64,000 nucleotides of DNA from Clostridia bacterium (GTDB lineage Bacteria; Bacillota; Clostridia; Christensenellales; Borkfalkiaceae): NCBI GenBank assembly GCA_017465145.1, contig JAFTWU010000007.1:1-64000 (forward strand). The letters are read 5' to 3'. The notes below the pieces were generated by a model, which saw nothing but the letters and a program-made list of their open reading frames with translations, was not told where the DNA came from and did no database searches. Below are positions 62,915 through 64,000 of this stretch, piece after piece. The first letter of the stretch is position 1. Each line of letters starts with the position of its first letter. The position numbers were made by a program, and so were the translations under genes.

Positions 62915-63128
62915 ATATAATACAAAAGTACATATTAATATAGTTGCTATTTTTCACGGCGCAGTTTATTGTTTTTTATTTTTGCAAAAAAGCAAAACCG
63001 CTAGAAAAATATTAATGATTTTATGCGTTTTATTAACTTTAACACGCTTTGGCGTTGGCAACTTTTAATTCTTATTTTTGAAAATTAAACTATTTTACAT
63101 ATTTTGACAGACTAAAGGAGGCTATATA

Positions 63129-64000
63129 GTGGGAAAAACTAAAAGACCGATATGGATTTGGTTAATTTTAGGTTTAGGGCTAGCATTAATCCTTTCCCTA
63201 TCTTTAACTAATTGTTTTAATTTTAGCAAAAAGGTAAGTGCGGGCGAACTTAAACAAGTCGTATACGCGCTTGAAAACGACGGTAAAATTTCTAAAACGG
63301 AAATTGACAACATAAAGAGCGACGGTTCTATCGAAAGCGTATTGAAGGACGCTACCGCCGACTTTAATTATCAAACCCTTGTTTTAGAAGGTTTCGTATT
63401 CGACGGTTACACCGCAGAATATCAAGTTAAACTTTTAGACGATACGGGCAGAATTATAAGAACTGTTTCTTGCGAAACGATTTTCCGTTTACCAGATGAA
63501 ATTTTAGAAATTCAAAACGTTTTGGCAGAAAACGGAATTTTATACGAAGACGTTGACCCCAACGCGGGTTCTATTTGGTCTTCACTTCTTCCTATCGCGG
63601 GTTGTATAGTTATTGCGATTGTGTTCTTCGTTTTGATGTCGCAAACTCAAGGCGGAACTAAGAGTGCAATGAACTTTGCAAAGACTAACGCGCGTGTAAA
63701 TCAAAACATTAAGGTAAGATTTGCCGACGTTGCCGGCGCAGAAGAAGAAAAAGTTGAACTTGCAGAAGTTGTTGACTTCCTTAAAAACCCCAAAAAGTTC
63801 TCTGAACTAGGGGCAAGAATTCCTAAGGGCGTGCTTTTAGTAGGGCCTCCAGGAACGGGTAAAACGTTGTTTGCTAAAGCCGTAGCAGGTGAAGCGGGTG
63901 TTCCCTTCTTTTCTATAAGCGGTTCAGACTTCGTTGAAATGTTCGTTGGTGTTGGTGCATCTAGAGTGCGCGACCTTTTCGACGTTGCTAAAAAGAGTAT
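63129..64000 (+). CDS. ftsH: ATP-dependent zinc metalloprotease FtsH, C-terminus beyond the window
   Basis: FtsH is a membrane AAA+ protease. A GTG start at 63129 follows AAAGGAGG, and the frame runs off the window end (290 full codons). The first membrane helix is at about residues 8-27 ([14 protein letters not shown]), an extracytoplasmic domain spans about 33-155, and the second helix is near 157-173 ([18 protein letters not shown]). The AAA domain begins [20 protein letters not shown], with Walker [15 protein letters not shown] and [20 protein letters not shown]. The metal site HExxH lies outside the window. Confidence 0.96.
   Translation, partial: MGKTKRPIWIWLILGLGLALILSLSLTNCFNFSKKVSAGELKQVVYALENDGKISKTEIDNIKSDGSIESVLKDATADFNYQTLVLEGFVFDGYTAEYQVKLLDDTGRIIRTVSCETIFRLPDEILEIQNVLAENGILYEDVDPNAGSIWSSLLPIAGCIVIAIVFFVLMSQTQGGTKSAMNFAKTNARVNQNIKVRFADVAGAEEEKVELAEVVDFLKNPKKFSELGARIPKGVLLVGPPGTGKTLFAKAVAGEAGVPFFSISGSDFVEMFVGVGASRVRDLFDVAKKS

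Overview
The window looks like a chromosomal piece of a low-GC, endospore-forming member of the Clostridia, probably uncultivated. The evidence is spo0A, spoIIR, sleB-ypeB, a sipL-like gene, veg and a yyaC-like gene, together with pyruvate:ferredoxin oxidoreductase, an ECF transporter module and many intrinsic terminators. Most genes have strong AGGAGG-type ribosome sites and sigma-A promoters with 17-base spacers. I cannot name the species. The origin of replication appears to lie inside the window at about 44.3-44.7 kb: a DnaA-box-rich, AT-rich gap between the divergent rsmG and dnaN genes. Many operons left of it run leftward and many right of it run rightward.

Layout. 0-4.4 kb: the end of a Cys/His-repeat lipoprotein gene, then a small integrative mobilizable element next to tRNA-Leu(CAA). 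The element carries a tyrosine integrase, a 61-aa protein, a MobV relaxase and a recognisable MobV-type oriT. A long structured leader follows, with an attenuator and a LexA-type operator just after its promoter. 4.5-11.2 kb: polA-coaE, then two paralogous zinc-ribbon membrane proteins around a small autoregulated XRE repressor. 11.3-20.2 kb: sporulation and germination genes (ypeB, sleB, spoIIR, sipL, veg, spo0A) with ispE. The Spo0A receiver has Glu at the phospho-acceptor position. 20.4-26.3 kb: a large lipoprotein, a small Asn-rich protein, and a SipW/TasA-like export locus whose first substrate gene has an in-frame stop. 26.6-33.0 kb: TetR/CDF metal efflux, and ecfA1-ecfA2-ecfT-truA followed by rplM-rpsI. 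33.2-44.3 kb: pyruvate:ferredoxin oxidoreductase, an anchored propeller-like protein, an amino-acid ABC transporter, an unassigned structured RNA ahead of a 78-aa gene, UPF0210, ACT and SLOG proteins, and rsmG.

44.7-54.2 kb is a rearranged origin cluster: dnaN, rpmH-rnpA-yidD-yidC-jag, an inverted recF, dnaA, mnmG, and RNase P RNA on the minus strand. Further right are a frameshifted small gene, an amino-acid kinase, an M20 peptidase, radC-gltX, an LRR lipoprotein, a yyaC-like gene, cvpA behind a perfect LexA box, three parS sites at 62.1 kb, and the start of ftsH running off the end.

No CRISPR array, rRNA operon or insertion sequence was seen. All statements come from reading the sequence; no searches, alignments or folding programs were run.
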